Notes: a model not told the origin generated them from the sequence alone. A stretch of 64,000 nt of DNA from Curvibacter lanceolatus ATCC 14669 (GCF_000381265.1 NZ_KB906276.1:1-64000); one strand, 5' to 3'. Positions 54,390 to 63,467 are shown, counted from the first letter of the stretch. Program-made: numbers and translations.

Positions 54390-55385
54390 ATGACATTGAC
54401 GCGCAGACGCGCAGGCTTGGCGCTGGCTTCTGCCTGCCTGGCACCTGGCCTGGGGGCGAGCCGGAGCACCTGGGCCCAGGCACCCCGCTACCCCGATCGC
54501 CCGGTGAAGCTCTTGCATGGATTTGGCGCTGGCGGCAACGCCGATGCGGTGGCCCGGATCCTGGCCACCGAGCTGGGCAAGAGCCTGGGCCAGGCCGTGG
54601 TGGTCGAACCCAAGCCGGGGGCCGGCGGCACCATCGCCGCCGGCACCGTGGCCAGCGCCCGCCCGGACGGCTACACCCTGCTGCTGGTCACAGGGGGTCA
54701 TGCCATCGCGGGCGCACTATACGACCGCCTGCCCTACGACACGCTGAAGTCTTTTCAGCCCGTGTCGGCCCTGACCACGTTTCCATTTTTGGTCGTGGCC
54801 CAGGCGGGCAGCAAGTACACAGCCTTGCAGGACGTCCTCAAGGCGGCCCGCGCCCGGGGCACCGAGCTGACCTATGGCTCAGCCGGCGTAGGCACCGGCC
54901 AGCACATGGCGGGCGCTCTGCTGGCCCAGCAGGCCGGCGTCAACATGGTTCATGTGCCCTACCGCGGCGAGAGTGGCGCCATGACCGGCTTGCTGGGTGG
55001 CGAGGTGGACCTGGTGCTGGTGGCACCCACGGCTGCCGTGCAGCACATCCGCTCCGGAAAGCTGCAGGCCCTGGCCACCACCGGGCCATCGCGCTGGCCG
55101 GGCATGCCCGAAGTGCGCACGGCCGCAGAGCAGGGCGTGGCCCAGTTCGACGTGCGCTCCTGGACCGGCTTGCTGGCGCCTGCAGGTCTGCCCAAGCCCT
55201 TGCTGGATCGGCTGCAACTCGATGTGCGCAAGGCCTTGACCGACGAAGCCGTGCGGGCCCGGCTTGAAGAGATCACAGGTGGCGAGGTACGTGCCAGCCC
55301 CCCGGCCGAACTGCAGGCCACGATACAAGGCGACCTCAAGCGTTGGACCCAACTGGTCAAAGACGCCCACATACAAAAGGAATGA
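54390..55385 (+). CDS. Bug-type (TctC) periplasmic solute receptor
   Basis: This is the fourth Bug receptor, 331 aa from ATG 54390, with GGAG 6 bases upstream. A twin-arginine-like signal (TRRRAGLALASACLAPGLG) precedes PDRPVKLLHGFGAGGNAD, GAGGTIAAGT and VPYRGESGAMTGLLGGEVD. It lies between an FAA hydrolase and a VOC protein, so it may bring in the substrate of the ring-cleavage pathway. Confidence 0.9.
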   Translation: MTLTRRRAGLALASACLAPGLGASRSTWAQAPRYPDRPVKLLHGFGAGGNADAVARILATELGKSLGQAVVVEPKPGAGGTIAAGTVASARPDGYTLLLVTGGHAIAGALYDRLPYDTLKSFQPVSALTTFPFLVVAQAGSKYTALQDVLKAARARGTELTYGSAGVGTGQHMAGALLAQQAGVNMVHVPYRGESGAMTGLLGGEVDLVLVAPTAAVQHIRSGKLQALATTGPSRWPGMPEVRTAAEQGVAQFDVRSWTGLLAPAGLPKPLLDRLQLDVRKALTDEAVRARLEEITGGEVRASPPAELQATIQGDLKRWTQLVKDAHIQKE

Positions 55386-55387
55386 AC

Positions 55388-55939
55388 ATGAAAGTCACGC
55401 GCCCTACCCCCGCTCACTTCGGCATCTACGTCTATGACGTCGATCGAATGGTCGACTTCTACACCCGGGTCTTTCGCCTCACCATCACCGACGAAGGCAT
55501 AGGCAAGAACTTCGGCAATCGCCTGGTCTTCATGAGCGCCACCGAGGATCAGCACCACCAGTTCGTGCTCTCGGGCGGTCGCTCGGCAGAGTCACCGGTG
55601 AGCACCATCATGCAGGCCTCGTTCATCGTGCCGGATCTGGCTGAACTGCGCTGGAACCGCGAGCAGGCACAGGCGCTCGGGGCCACCCAGATCCAACCCA
55701 TGAACCATGGCAATGCCTGGTCGGTCTATTACTTCGACCCTGAAGGCAACCGGGTCGAGGTCTACATGGACACGCCCTACTACGTCAATCAGCCCTATGG
55801 CGTGCCGCTGGATCTGAACAAGACCGAAGAAGCGCTGCTGAGCGAAACCCACGCCATGGTGCGCGACGACCCCAGCTTCATGCCTCTGGCCGAATGGCAG
55901 GAACGCTTCCGCCAGAAGGGCGTCGGAGCACGCGGATGA
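55388..55939 (+). CDS. VOC-superfamily protein, possible extradiol dioxygenase
   Basis: This 183-aa protein has two beta-alpha-beta-beta-beta modules of the glyoxalase/extradiol dioxygenase superfamily. Candidate metal ligands are His10, His57, and Glu124 (in VEVYMD). The matching position of the second module is Gln76, not His, so the site is not the textbook three-ligand extradiol set. ATG 55388 lies 7 bases after an AGGA site; ATG 55382 overlaps the Bug stop and is an alternative. It is followed by an aldehyde dehydrogenase, which fits ring-cleavage chemistry, but a different VOC activity cannot be excluded. Confidence 0.8.
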   Translation: MKVTRPTPAHFGIYVYDVDRMVDFYTRVFRLTITDEGIGKNFGNRLVFMSATEDQHHQFVLSGGRSAESPVSTIMQASFIVPDLAELRWNREQAQALGATQIQPMNHGNAWSVYYFDPEGNRVEVYMDTPYYVNQPYGVPLDLNKTEEALLSETHAMVRDDPSFMPLAEWQERFRQKGVGARG

Positions 55940-57375
55940 AAGGCAATTACATCGGCGGCCAATGGCTCGATGGCGTTCGGGCGGTGCCCAACGTCAACCC
56001 TTCGGATCTTCGCGATGTGATCGGAGAATTCGCCCAGGCAGACGCCGCTCAAGCCCGCGAGGCCGTGGCTGCGGCCTATGCCGCGGCACCGGTCTGGGCC
56101 CAATCGACCCCGCAACAGCGCTTTGATGTGCTGGATCGGGTAGGTGCTGAGTTGCTGGCCCGCAGCCAGGAGTTGGGCGATCTGCTGGCGCGCGAAGAAG
56201 GCAAGACACTGCCCGAGGCCATCGGCGAGGTGACCCGCGCCGGCCAGATATTCAAGTTCTTCGCGGGCGAGGCGCTGCGCCTGCGGGGTGACCTGCTCCC
56301 CTCGGTGCGCCCAGGCATCACCGTCGAGGTGACGCGAGAACCGCTGGGCGTGGTGACGTTGATCACCCCTTGGAATTTTCCGATCGCCATACCGGCCTGG
56401 AAGATCGCCCCTGCCCTGGCCTTCGGCAACAGCGTGGTGTTCAAGCCGGCCGAACTGGTGCCTGCCAGTGCCTGGGCGCTGGCGGAGATCCTGTCGCGCA
56501 GCGGCCTGCCGAGTGGTGCATTCAACCTGGTCATGGGCCGCGGGGCCGAAGTGGGCGCAGCCCTGACCGAAGACCCCCGGGTTGCGGGTGTCAGCTTCAC
56601 AGGCTCGCAAACCACCGGCCGGCGTATAGCGCAGTCCTGTGCTGCACATGGGATCAAATTCCAGCTCGAAATGGGTGGCAAGAACCCCCTGATCGTGCTG
56701 GACGATGCTGATCTATCGGTGGCCGTCAACTGCGCAGTGCAAGGCGCCTACTACTCAACGGGCCAACGTTGCACGGCCACCAGCCGGCTGATTGTCACTG
56801 ACGGCATCCATGACCGCTTCGTCGCCGCAGTCGTTGAACGACTGACCCAGTTGAAGGTGGGTGACGCTCGCAGCCCCGGAGTCGACATCGGCCCTGTCGT
56901 CGACGAACGCCAACTGGCCATCGATATGGGATACATCGCCTCGGCCAAGGCTGAAGCCGCCACGCTGGCCTTTGGTGGCGAGCACCGACAGCACGACGAT
57001 CAGGGCAGGCCCGGGTTCTTTCTGACCCCGGCACTTTTCACCGATACCCACGCAGAGATGCGGATCAACCGCGAGGAAGTCTTCGGACCGGTTGCCACCG
57101 TGTTGCGGGCGCGTGACCTTGAGCAGGCCCTTGCGCTGGCCAACGACACCGCCTTCGGCCTGTCCAGCGGTATCTGCACCACCAGCCTGCGCCACGCCAG
57201 CCAGTTCAAGCGCCATGCTCAGGCGGGCATGGTGATGGTCAACACCCCCACGGCCGGGGCCGACTACCACGTGCCCTTCGGCGGGCGCAAAGCCTCCAGC
57301 ATGGGTGCTCGCGAGCAAGGCAGCTACGCCAGCGAGTTCTACACCACGGTCAAGACGGCCTATACCGCAGCCTGA
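55936..57375 (+). CDS. Aldehyde dehydrogenase family protein
   Basis: This 479-aa NAD(P)-dependent dehydrogenase has the oxyanion Asn147 in TPWNFP, the general base Glu245 in LEMGGKN and the nucleophile Cys279 in GQRCTATSR. Its wording resembles 2,5-dioxovalerate (alpha-ketoglutaric semialdehyde) and 2-hydroxymuconic semialdehyde-type enzymes. The start overlaps the VOC gene's stop by 4 bases (ATGA), so translation is coupled. In context it probably oxidises the ring-cleavage semialdehyde. Confidence 0.9.
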   Translation: MKGNYIGGQWLDGVRAVPNVNPSDLRDVIGEFAQADAAQAREAVAAAYAAAPVWAQSTPQQRFDVLDRVGAELLARSQELGDLLAREEGKTLPEAIGEVTRAGQIFKFFAGEALRLRGDLLPSVRPGITVEVTREPLGVVTLITPWNFPIAIPAWKIAPALAFGNSVVFKPAELVPASAWALAEILSRSGLPSGAFNLVMGRGAEVGAALTEDPRVAGVSFTGSQTTGRRIAQSCAAHGIKFQLEMGGKNPLIVLDDADLSVAVNCAVQGAYYSTGQRCTATSRLIVTDGIHDRFVAAVVERLTQLKVGDARSPGVDIGPVVDERQLAIDMGYIASAKAEAATLAFGGEHRQHDDQGRPGFFLTPALFTDTHAEMRINREEVFGPVATVLRARDLEQALALANDTAFGLSSGICTTSLRHASQFKRHAQAGMVMVNTPTAGADYHVPFGGRKASSMGAREQGSYASEFYTTVKTAYTAA

Positions 57376-57387
57376 GCCACCCGCCTC

Positions 57388-57990
57388 ATGAATCAGACAA
57401 ACCACCCATCCATGACCCAAGCCCATGAACAGGCCTTTCTGGCGGCGCGAACCTACGCCCGATTTCAGGACCGTGCAGTGCCGGAGGCACTGCTCCACCA
57501 GATCTACGAATTGACCAAATGGGGCCCAACCTCCATGAACACACAGCCAGCTCGCTACGTCTTCGTGCACAGCGCGAAAGCCAAGGCACGTCTGCGACTT
57601 TGCATGGCCCCCGGCAATGTCGACAAGGTCGATTCGGCCCCTGTCACGGTGATCGTGGCGCTGGATTCAAGGTTCTTCGACCATTTGCCCACGCAATTCC
57701 CACACGCCCCACAAGCCGCACTGGGCTTTGCCAACGACCCGGCGCTCGCCCAGAGCACTGCCCTTCGCAACAGCAGTCTGCAGGGTGCCTATCTCATCAT
57801 GGCCGCACGGCACCTGGGCCTGGACTGCGGGCCCATGAGCGGCTTCAACAACGCCGCGCTGGATCAGGAATTCTTCCCTGATGGACGATACCGCAGCAAC
57901 TTCCTCATCAACCTGGGGTACGGCGACCGCGAGTCTCTGCGGCCCCGTGGCCCTCGCCTGCCATTCGAATCTGTGGCGACCGTTTTATAA
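57388..57990 (+). CDS. RutE-like nitroreductase-family protein (malonic semialdehyde reductase type)
   Basis: This 200-aa flavin protein of the nitroreductase fold has TKWGPTSMNTQPARYVFV near residue 45 and the RutE/HadB-like segment GLDCGPMSGFNNAALDQEFFPD. The family reduces malonic semialdehyde, or related aldehydes and nitro compounds, with NAD(P)H. Starts at 57388 and 57412 are possible; neither has a strong ribosome site. It lies between the aldehyde dehydrogenase and a tautomerase gene. RutE here could scavenge an aldehyde from the pathway; other rut genes are absent. Confidence 0.8.
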   Translation: MNQTNHPSMTQAHEQAFLAARTYARFQDRAVPEALLHQIYELTKWGPTSMNTQPARYVFVHSAKAKARLRLCMAPGNVDKVDSAPVTVIVALDSRFFDHLPTQFPHAPQAALGFANDPALAQSTALRNSSLQGAYLIMAARHLGLDCGPMSGFNNAALDQEFFPDGRYRSNFLINLGYGDRESLRPRGPRLPFESVATVL

Positions 57991-58000
57991 GGGGAATTCC

Positions 58001-58246
58001 ATGCCATTCATTGAAGTCAAGATCCTCGAAGGCGTCCTGCCCGAGCACAAGGTGCCCGAATTGATGGCGGCCCTCACCGAGGCGGTCGTCCGTGTTGGGG
58101 GCGAAGGGTTCAGGCCCATGACCCGCTGCGTCGTCCAGGAGGTGCGCAGTGGCTGGTGGGCCGCGGCCGGCAAGCCCCTGAGCACCGAAGGCGCCCTGCA
58201 GAGTTTGCAGGCGGCCCAGCCGGCCTCGCTTCCCGGCCCGGCCTGA
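58001..58246 (+). CDS. 4-oxalocrotonate tautomerase-family protein
   Basis: This 81-aa protein starts MPFIEVKILEG, so Pro1 (after Met removal) is the catalytic base of the family. GGGGAA lies 6 bases upstream. It converts 2-hydroxy-dienoates to keto forms in meta-cleavage pathways. It is 10 bases after the RutE-like gene. Together with the VOC, ALDH and FAA hydrolase genes it supports a meta-cleavage operon. The length of 81 aa is slightly longer than the usual 62-70. Confidence 0.85.
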   Translation: MPFIEVKILEGVLPEHKVPELMAALTEAVVRVGGEGFRPMTRCVVQEVRSGWWAAAGKPLSTEGALQSLQAAQPASLPGPA

Positions 58247-58257
58247 CACGGGCCGGG
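58232..58257 (+). terminator. GC-rich hairpin after the tautomerase gene
   Basis: CCCGGCCCG and CGGGCCGGG (9 bp, perfect) enclose an 8-base loop that spans the tautomerase stop codon. There is no T-run. The hairpin could lower expression of the porin that follows or mark a processing site. Confidence 0.35.
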
Positions 58258-58372
58258 CCCGGCGCGGCTCGGCCCCGGGCGCCCGCCCCCCCATTCAACC
58301 CAAGCGATCAAGCCGGTGTTGGCACCGGCTGGGGATCGTGCGCGCCTTTCACCAACAACAGGAGACAAAACC

Positions 58373-59512
58373 ATGAACCCATCCACCCAACTCGCGCCCG
58401 CCCTGATGCTGGGCCTGATCGGGGCCCTGCCCTGGCAGGCTCAGGCGCAGACAGCGCCAGCTTCTGGCGTGCAGATTTTTGGCGTCATCGATGCCGCCGT
58501 TGGCAGCGTCACCAGTCCCTCGGGTGTCAATGCGCTCGACAAGCCCGTCAACAAGCAACTCAGTGGGGGCTTGTCGACGAGCAATTGGGGCTTGCGCGGC
58601 CAGGAAGACCTTGGCGAGGGTCGTCAAGCCATCTTCGAACTGTCCTCCTTCATCCGCAATGAATCGGGTGCGGCCGGCCGCAGTGATGCCTTGCCGGCGC
58701 CCGTCAATGTGGCCGCCGACCCGTACTTCTCGCGTGCAGCCTGGGTGGGGCTGAGCGACGCCAGGCTGGGACGGGTGCGCCTGGGCAACATCACCACATT
58801 GCTCTTCACCAACTCGGTCACCAGCAATGCCTTGGGCGACAGCACCACGTTTTCGCCCATCAACCTGCTGACCTTTGTCGGCTCGCCCCTGTCAGGCGGT
58901 ACCGCATGGGCCAATTCGGTGGTGTACGACAGCCCGGTGCGCGCCGGGCTGTCGGGCTCGCTGGCCTACGCAGCCTCCCAAAACCTGGGCGGCCCCAACA
59001 GCGCCGCACGCCTGGCCTACGCCCAGGGCGCCTTCAACTCGTCGCTGGCCTGGCAGAGCGTGAACCGCAACCCGGTGACGTTCGCCGACGGCACCTCGTC
59101 CAATGACACCCGCGCCTGGCAATGGGCCGCCAGTTACGACTTCAGTCCGCTCAAGGTGTTTGGGCATCTGGGCCAAACCCAGAACCGGGGCACTGCCGCC
59201 GCTCCTCAGGCCGTGCGTTATCGGGTGTGGGACCTGAGCGCAAGCCTGCCCATCGGGGCAGGCCGATGGTTGGCGGGCTATGGGTCACGCACGACTGGCA
59301 ACACCCCGACCGCCGTGACCGCCACTGCCGCCGGCGGCAATGTGTCGCGCAAGGTGCTGACCCTGGGCTACGACCACTACCTGTCGGCGCGCACCGAGGT
59401 CTACGTGCTGGCCTCGCAAGACCAGACACGCACCCGCCAGCAGGCAGCCACGCCTGTACTCGTCAATGCCACCGGGCATAGCTTCGCGGTGGGCATCCGG
59501 CATCGCTTCTGA
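58373..59512 (+). CDS. Gram-negative trimeric porin
   Basis: This 379-aa porin has a signal peptide ending QAQAQ-TAPASGVQIFGVIDAAVG, the segment SNWGLRGQEDLGEGRQAIFELSSF and a terminal phenylalanine (GIRHRF). GGAG lies 8 bases before ATG 58373. It follows the tautomerase gene and precedes a Bug gene, a repeat of the porin-plus-Bug pairing seen earlier in the window. Confidence 0.9.
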   Translation: MNPSTQLAPALMLGLIGALPWQAQAQTAPASGVQIFGVIDAAVGSVTSPSGVNALDKPVNKQLSGGLSTSNWGLRGQEDLGEGRQAIFELSSFIRNESGAAGRSDALPAPVNVAADPYFSRAAWVGLSDARLGRVRLGNITTLLFTNSVTSNALGDSTTFSPINLLTFVGSPLSGGTAWANSVVYDSPVRAGLSGSLAYAASQNLGGPNSAARLAYAQGAFNSSLAWQSVNRNPVTFADGTSSNDTRAWQWAASYDFSPLKVFGHLGQTQNRGTAAAPQAVRYRVWDLSASLPIGAGRWLAGYGSRTTGNTPTAVTATAAGGNVSRKVLTLGYDHYLSARTEVYVLASQDQTRTRQQAATPVLVNATGHSFAVGIRHRF

Positions 59513-59597
59513 TCACTGCCCCTGCCAGCAGTCCCCGCGGCGTCCCAGGGCCGCAGGGGCGGCGCTCTTGTTCAACCTCATCCATCCCAGCCCATCC

Positions 59598-60578
59598 ATG
59601 AGCACACTTCCACGTCAGCGCCGGCAGCTGCTGCAAACCATCATGGCCGCCCTGTTGGGCGGCACCCAGGCGGCCCACGCGCAGGGGGACCGGAGCATCC
59701 GCAAGCTCCTGGTCGGCTTTCCACCGGGTGGCACGGCCGACAGCCTGGCCCGGGCGCTGGCCAGCCAATCCCAAGACCCGGGCTCGGTCTACGTCGTCGA
59801 CAACCGATCGGGCGCTGCAGGACAGCTGGCGGTGCAAGCCACGGTGCAGGCTGCGGCCGACGGCAGCAGCCTGCTGCTGACACCCTCGTCCGTGCTGACG
59901 CTGGCCCCGCTGCTGTACAAGACACCGCTCTTCAATGCCCAGCGAGACCTGGTGCCGCTGGCCTGCCTGGGCGACCACTGCTTTGCCCTGGCCGTGAACG
60001 GGGCCTCGGGCATCACCAGCCTGCAGGCTTTCGTCCAATGGGCTCGCGCCCACCCGGCCCAGGCCACCTACGCCACCCCCGGCCTGGGCAGTGCCCCCCA
60101 CTTTCTGGGGGTGCAGATGGCCCGCGAGACCGGCTTGACGCTGACCCACGTGCCCTACCGCGGCGTGGCCCCCGGCCTGCAGGATCTGATGGCAGGGCAG
60201 GTGGCCTGCACCTTCAATCCGCTGCCCACGCTGCTGGACCTCCATCGCAGCGGCCGCATCCGCATCCTGGCCGTCACCAGCCCGGGCCGACTGCCGACCC
60301 TGCCCGACACCCCGAGCTTCACCGAAGCCGGCCTGGCCGCGCTGCAACTGGTCGAGTGGTACGGTCTGTTCGCTCCCGCTCGCACCCCGGCCGCGGTGCT
60401 CGGCCAGCTGGGCCAGAACATCCGCAACACCCTGCGCACCCCGGGCATGCTGGAGGCTGCCCGGCGCATGGAAATCAACCTGCGCCACGAAGATGCCGCC
60501 ACCCTGGGCAAGATGGTCTTGCAGGACCAGGAGCGCTGGAAGGGGCTGGTGGCGGCCAGCGGGATCCAGTTGGATTGA
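59598..60578 (+). CDS. Bug-type (TctC) periplasmic solute receptor
   Basis: This is the fifth Bug receptor, 326 aa from ATG 59598. The N-terminus has a twin-arginine-like segment (QRRQLLQTIMAALLGG), and the mature part has KLLVGFPPGGTADSLARAL, DNRSGAAGQLAVQ and VPYRGVAPGLQDLMAGQV. It diverges more from the other four, for example GFPPGG instead of PFAPGG. It ends the ring-cleavage-type block. No ribosome site stands out. Confidence 0.88.
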   Translation: MSTLPRQRRQLLQTIMAALLGGTQAAHAQGDRSIRKLLVGFPPGGTADSLARALASQSQDPGSVYVVDNRSGAAGQLAVQATVQAAADGSSLLLTPSSVLTLAPLLYKTPLFNAQRDLVPLACLGDHCFALAVNGASGITSLQAFVQWARAHPAQATYATPGLGSAPHFLGVQMARETGLTLTHVPYRGVAPGLQDLMAGQVACTFNPLPTLLDLHRSGRIRILAVTSPGRLPTLPDTPSFTEAGLAALQLVEWYGLFAPARTPAAVLGQLGQNIRNTLRTPGMLEAARRMEINLRHEDAATLGKMVLQDQERWKGLVAASGIQLD

Positions 60579-60838
60579 GGCACCGAGCCGGAGCCGTTGC
60601 GCCCCGCCAAACCCACGACCAGCCCAAGGACCGGGGCCACATCGACTTTCAGGAGCGCATTCGCGACGATCAGCATCCTGCCTGAGGCATTCGAACTGAT
60701 GGTTGGTCGATACCGGGTTCTGCAACCCACCGGGCCCTCGCTGGCCGGTGGCGAACTGCATGCTTCACAGCCCGGTGGCTTTTTGCTCATCGGGCAATCC
60801 CGCTATGCAGGCGTGCGTCGGCGCCACACACTGCGGGC

Positions 60839-61798
60839 GTGTCCATCAGCCAACTCCCCCCTGTTTCCGATCCACGTCGATGGAGCACGGACGCCGTGCC
60901 TGCCGCCCACCGGCTGGACTACTGGGTGGGCGCGATTTCCGAGGGCTTTCTTGCCATGGAGGCCAGCGGCGACGCCCACCAGTTTCATGGCGAGTTGGTC
61001 TCGGCGCCGCTCGGCCCCGTGGGCGTGAACTGGGTGCAGGGCGCTGCTCAGCGGGTGTGGCGCACCCCTCGCGGCATCGCCCGCGGCGGCCAGCGGGTGG
61101 CCTATTTGCTGGGCAACCACGACAGCGCTTGGCGCGTGGCACAAGACGGTCGCGAAGCGCTGATGCGCCCGGGCGACTTCGTGCTGGTGGATGCGCGCCG
61201 GCCCTACCACTTTGATTTTCCGGCCGGGCCCAGCACCGTCTCACTGGAGTTGCCACTGGACTGGCTGGCACGCTGGTTGGCCGAGCCCGAGGCCCATACT
61301 GCACGGCCTTTTCGCGCCGACAGCACAGGCTGGGGCGCGGCGCTTGCCGCATTCGCGCGGCCCTGGCGGCCCGACATGGCCAGCGCGCCTCCGCTGCCCG
61401 CCGAACTGCTGGCCGACCAGCTCGGCGCTTTGTTCTCACTGGCCTGTGGCGGCACGCCGCCAACACCGACGCCTGCCGGGCTGGCCGAACGTGCCAAGGG
61501 CGTGCTGCGTGACCGCCTGGCCGAGCCCGGCCTCACCGCCGCGCAGGTGGCGGCTGACCTTGGCTGCTCGGTGCGCAGCCTGCATCGCGCGCTGGCCACG
61601 GCCCAGACCCCCTTTGCCCAGTTGCTCATGGCCGAGCGCCTTGCGGTGGCCCGGCAGATGCTCGCCAGCCCGGCCCTGCGCCACGTGAGCGCCAGCGAGA
61701 TCGGCCGCCGGGTAGGCCTGTTGGATGCCTCCCACTTTGCGCGGCTGTGCCGCCGTCATCTCGGTCATCTGCCTTCGGCCTTGCGGACCGAGCGCTGA
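60839..61798 (+). CDS. AraC-family transcriptional regulator
   Basis: This protein of about 319 aa starts with GTG at 60839 and has an N-terminal AraC-binding-like/cupin domain (YHFDFPAGPSTVSLELPLDWLARWL) and a C-terminal AraC domain (LTAAQVAADLGCSVRSLHRALATAQTPFAQLLMAERLAVARQML; EIGRRVGLLDASHFARLCRRHLGHLPS). The GTG start is the least certain part. It lies 128 bases before an alpha/beta hydrolase on the same strand, which is a possible target. Confidence 0.85.
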   Translation: MSISQLPPVSDPRRWSTDAVPAAHRLDYWVGAISEGFLAMEASGDAHQFHGELVSAPLGPVGVNWVQGAAQRVWRTPRGIARGGQRVAYLLGNHDSAWRVAQDGREALMRPGDFVLVDARRPYHFDFPAGPSTVSLELPLDWLARWLAEPEAHTARPFRADSTGWGAALAAFARPWRPDMASAPPLPAELLADQLGALFSLACGGTPPTPTPAGLAERAKGVLRDRLAEPGLTAAQVAADLGCSVRSLHRALATAQTPFAQLLMAERLAVARQMLASPALRHVSASEIGRRVGLLDASHFARLCRRHLGHLPSALRTER

Positions 61799-61925
61799 TC
61801 CGTCGCCGCTGGGCCAAGGGCCCCCTGGCACGCAGCGGCCAGCCCCCTGGCACGCCAAGACCATCCGCCCCGGGGGGGGCCTGCCACGATCTGCGGTGCA
61901 TGTTCAACAACCCTGGAGAGAACCC

Positions 61926-62657
61926 ATGACCACCGACACCTATGTGCTGGTCCATGGCGCCTGGCACACCGGCGCCGAGCTTGAGGCCACCGCCGAGCGC
62001 CTGCGCACGCGCGGCCACACGGTGCACTGCCCCACGCTGGCCGGCAATCGCCCCGCAGACGACCGCCGCACCACCGGGCTGGAGGACGCCGCGCAGTCGC
62101 TGGCGGCCTTCCTGGACCAACATGAGCTGAGCGCCGTGCGCCTGGTGGGCCACAGCTACGGCGGCATGGTGATCTCGCGAGTGGCCGATCTGCGGCCGAA
62201 CCGCATCGCACGGCTGGTGTACGTCAATGCCTTTGTGCCGCAACCCGGCGAGTGCCTGAACGATCTGGTGCCGCCCCACTACACCGCGCTCTTTGACCAG
62301 GTGGCCGCCCAGAGCGGTGGCGCCGTGATGCTGCCCTTTCCGATCTGGCGCGAGGCCTTCATCAACGACGCCGATCTGGCGCTGGCGACAAGCGCCTTCG
62401 AACGCCTGAACCCACACCCGTACAAGACCTTCCAGGACCCGATCACGCTCAGCCAGCCCATGGCCGCCTGCCCGCTGCCCAAGAGCTATGTCAACTGCCG
62501 CATGGACACCGCACTTCCGCAGAGTCTGGGCTGGCACCCTCGCTTGTCAGAGCGGCTGGGCTTGTTTCGCTACATCGAGTGCAGCGGCAGCCATGAAGTG
62601 TGGTTCACCGACCCCGACGCGATCGCCTCAGCGATTGAACAGGCGGGGCGGGATTGA
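61926..62657 (+). CDS. Alpha/beta-fold hydrolase (esterase/lactonase-like)
   Basis: This 243-aa hydrolase has the start YVLVHGAWHTGAELEATAERL, nucleophile elbow GHSYGGMV and a C-terminal SGSHEVWFTDPDAIA histidine region, typical of hydroxynitrile-lyase/esterase-like members (MenH/salicylate-esterase group). GGAGAG precedes ATG 61926 by 6 bases. A TetR gene on the opposite strand follows, convergent. Substrate unknown. Confidence 0.85.
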   Translation: MTTDTYVLVHGAWHTGAELEATAERLRTRGHTVHCPTLAGNRPADDRRTTGLEDAAQSLAAFLDQHELSAVRLVGHSYGGMVISRVADLRPNRIARLVYVNAFVPQPGECLNDLVPPHYTALFDQVAAQSGGAVMLPFPIWREAFINDADLALATSAFERLNPHPYKTFQDPITLSQPMAACPLPKSYVNCRMDTALPQSLGWHPRLSERLGLFRYIECSGSHEVWFTDPDAIASAIEQAGRD

Positions 62658-62727
62658 CGGCCACAGTCTGTTGGCGGTTCGCTGGCTGCCCCACATCTCA
62701 CAGTCGGTGACACAAGACCGGGCTCGG

Positions 62728-63423
62728 TCAGGGGGCCGCCACGGGGGCCGCGTTGGGGGCTGCTTCGGGAGCCTCAGGGGCCCCTGGCGCATTCAATGCA
62801 TCTGGCCCCTGCTGGGCATCCACTCCATCTTGGGCATCAGGGGCTTGAACAGGCCCCAGCGATGCCAGGATGGCGTCGCGGCTGGCCGTCAGGATTTCTT
62901 CGGCCAGCGGCGAATCGTCGGGGCAGGCCCGCGACATGATCAGGGCCCCCACCGCCGTCGACAGCAGCTTGAGGGTGGCAGCGCGTGATGAGCGGGCCTG
63001 CTCGGGCTCGGCATCGGCGCCACTGCGCGGGCTCAGGGCCGCCACCAAACTCTCGATGCCCGCCGCAAACAAGGCTCGTACCTCATCGGGCTGACGCGCT
63101 GCGTCCCCACCCAAGGCCGCCAGGGTGCAACCGGCGCCGCGGCTGTCGCGGTGCTGGCGCGACAGGTACTGCCTGACGAACTCTGCGGCGTCCACACCGT
63201 TGCCGGTCAGCGCCACCGTGCGAGCAATGCCGCAAGCCGTGGATTCGGCAATCAGGTCGGTCTTGGAGGCGAACTGCTTGTAGAAGCCGCCATGGGTGAA
63301 ACCCGCGGCGGCCATCAGATCGGCCACCCCCACGCCGTCATACCCCCGCTCACGAAACAGCTGAGACGCGGTTTCCACCACACGCGCCCGATTCGCCTGC
63401 GCCTGCGCTTTGGAGACTTTCAT
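62728..63423 (-). CDS. TetR-family transcriptional regulator
   Basis: This 231-aa repressor has the N-terminal TetR helix-turn-helix (RARVVETASQLFRERGYDGVGVADLMAAAGFTHGGFYKQFASKTDLI). Its last about 38 residues are an Ala/Pro/Asp-rich low-complexity tail (PDAQDG, PGAPEAPEAAP) unlike the usual helical end. It is divergent from a short-chain dehydrogenase and probably represses it through the two sites at 63468-63518. Confidence 0.9.
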   Translation of the reverse strand: MKVSKAQAQANRARVVETASQLFRERGYDGVGVADLMAAAGFTHGGFYKQFASKTDLIAESTACGIARTVALTGNGVDAAEFVRQYLSRQHRDSRGAGCTLAALGGDAARQPDEVRALFAAGIESLVAALSPRSGADAEPEQARSSRAATLKLLSTAVGALIMSRACPDDSPLAEEILTASRDAILASLGPVQAPDAQDGVDAQQGPDALNAPGAPEAPEAAPNAAPVAAP

Positions 63424-63467
63424 CGTGGGCCTGCCTTGGGGGGGTTTGCATGGCGGTCATTCTATAT

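Noticed and set aside
60470-60476. TGGAAAT resembling half of the IclR operator
   Set aside because: It is inside the fifth Bug coding region and has no ATTTCCA partner at the right distance.
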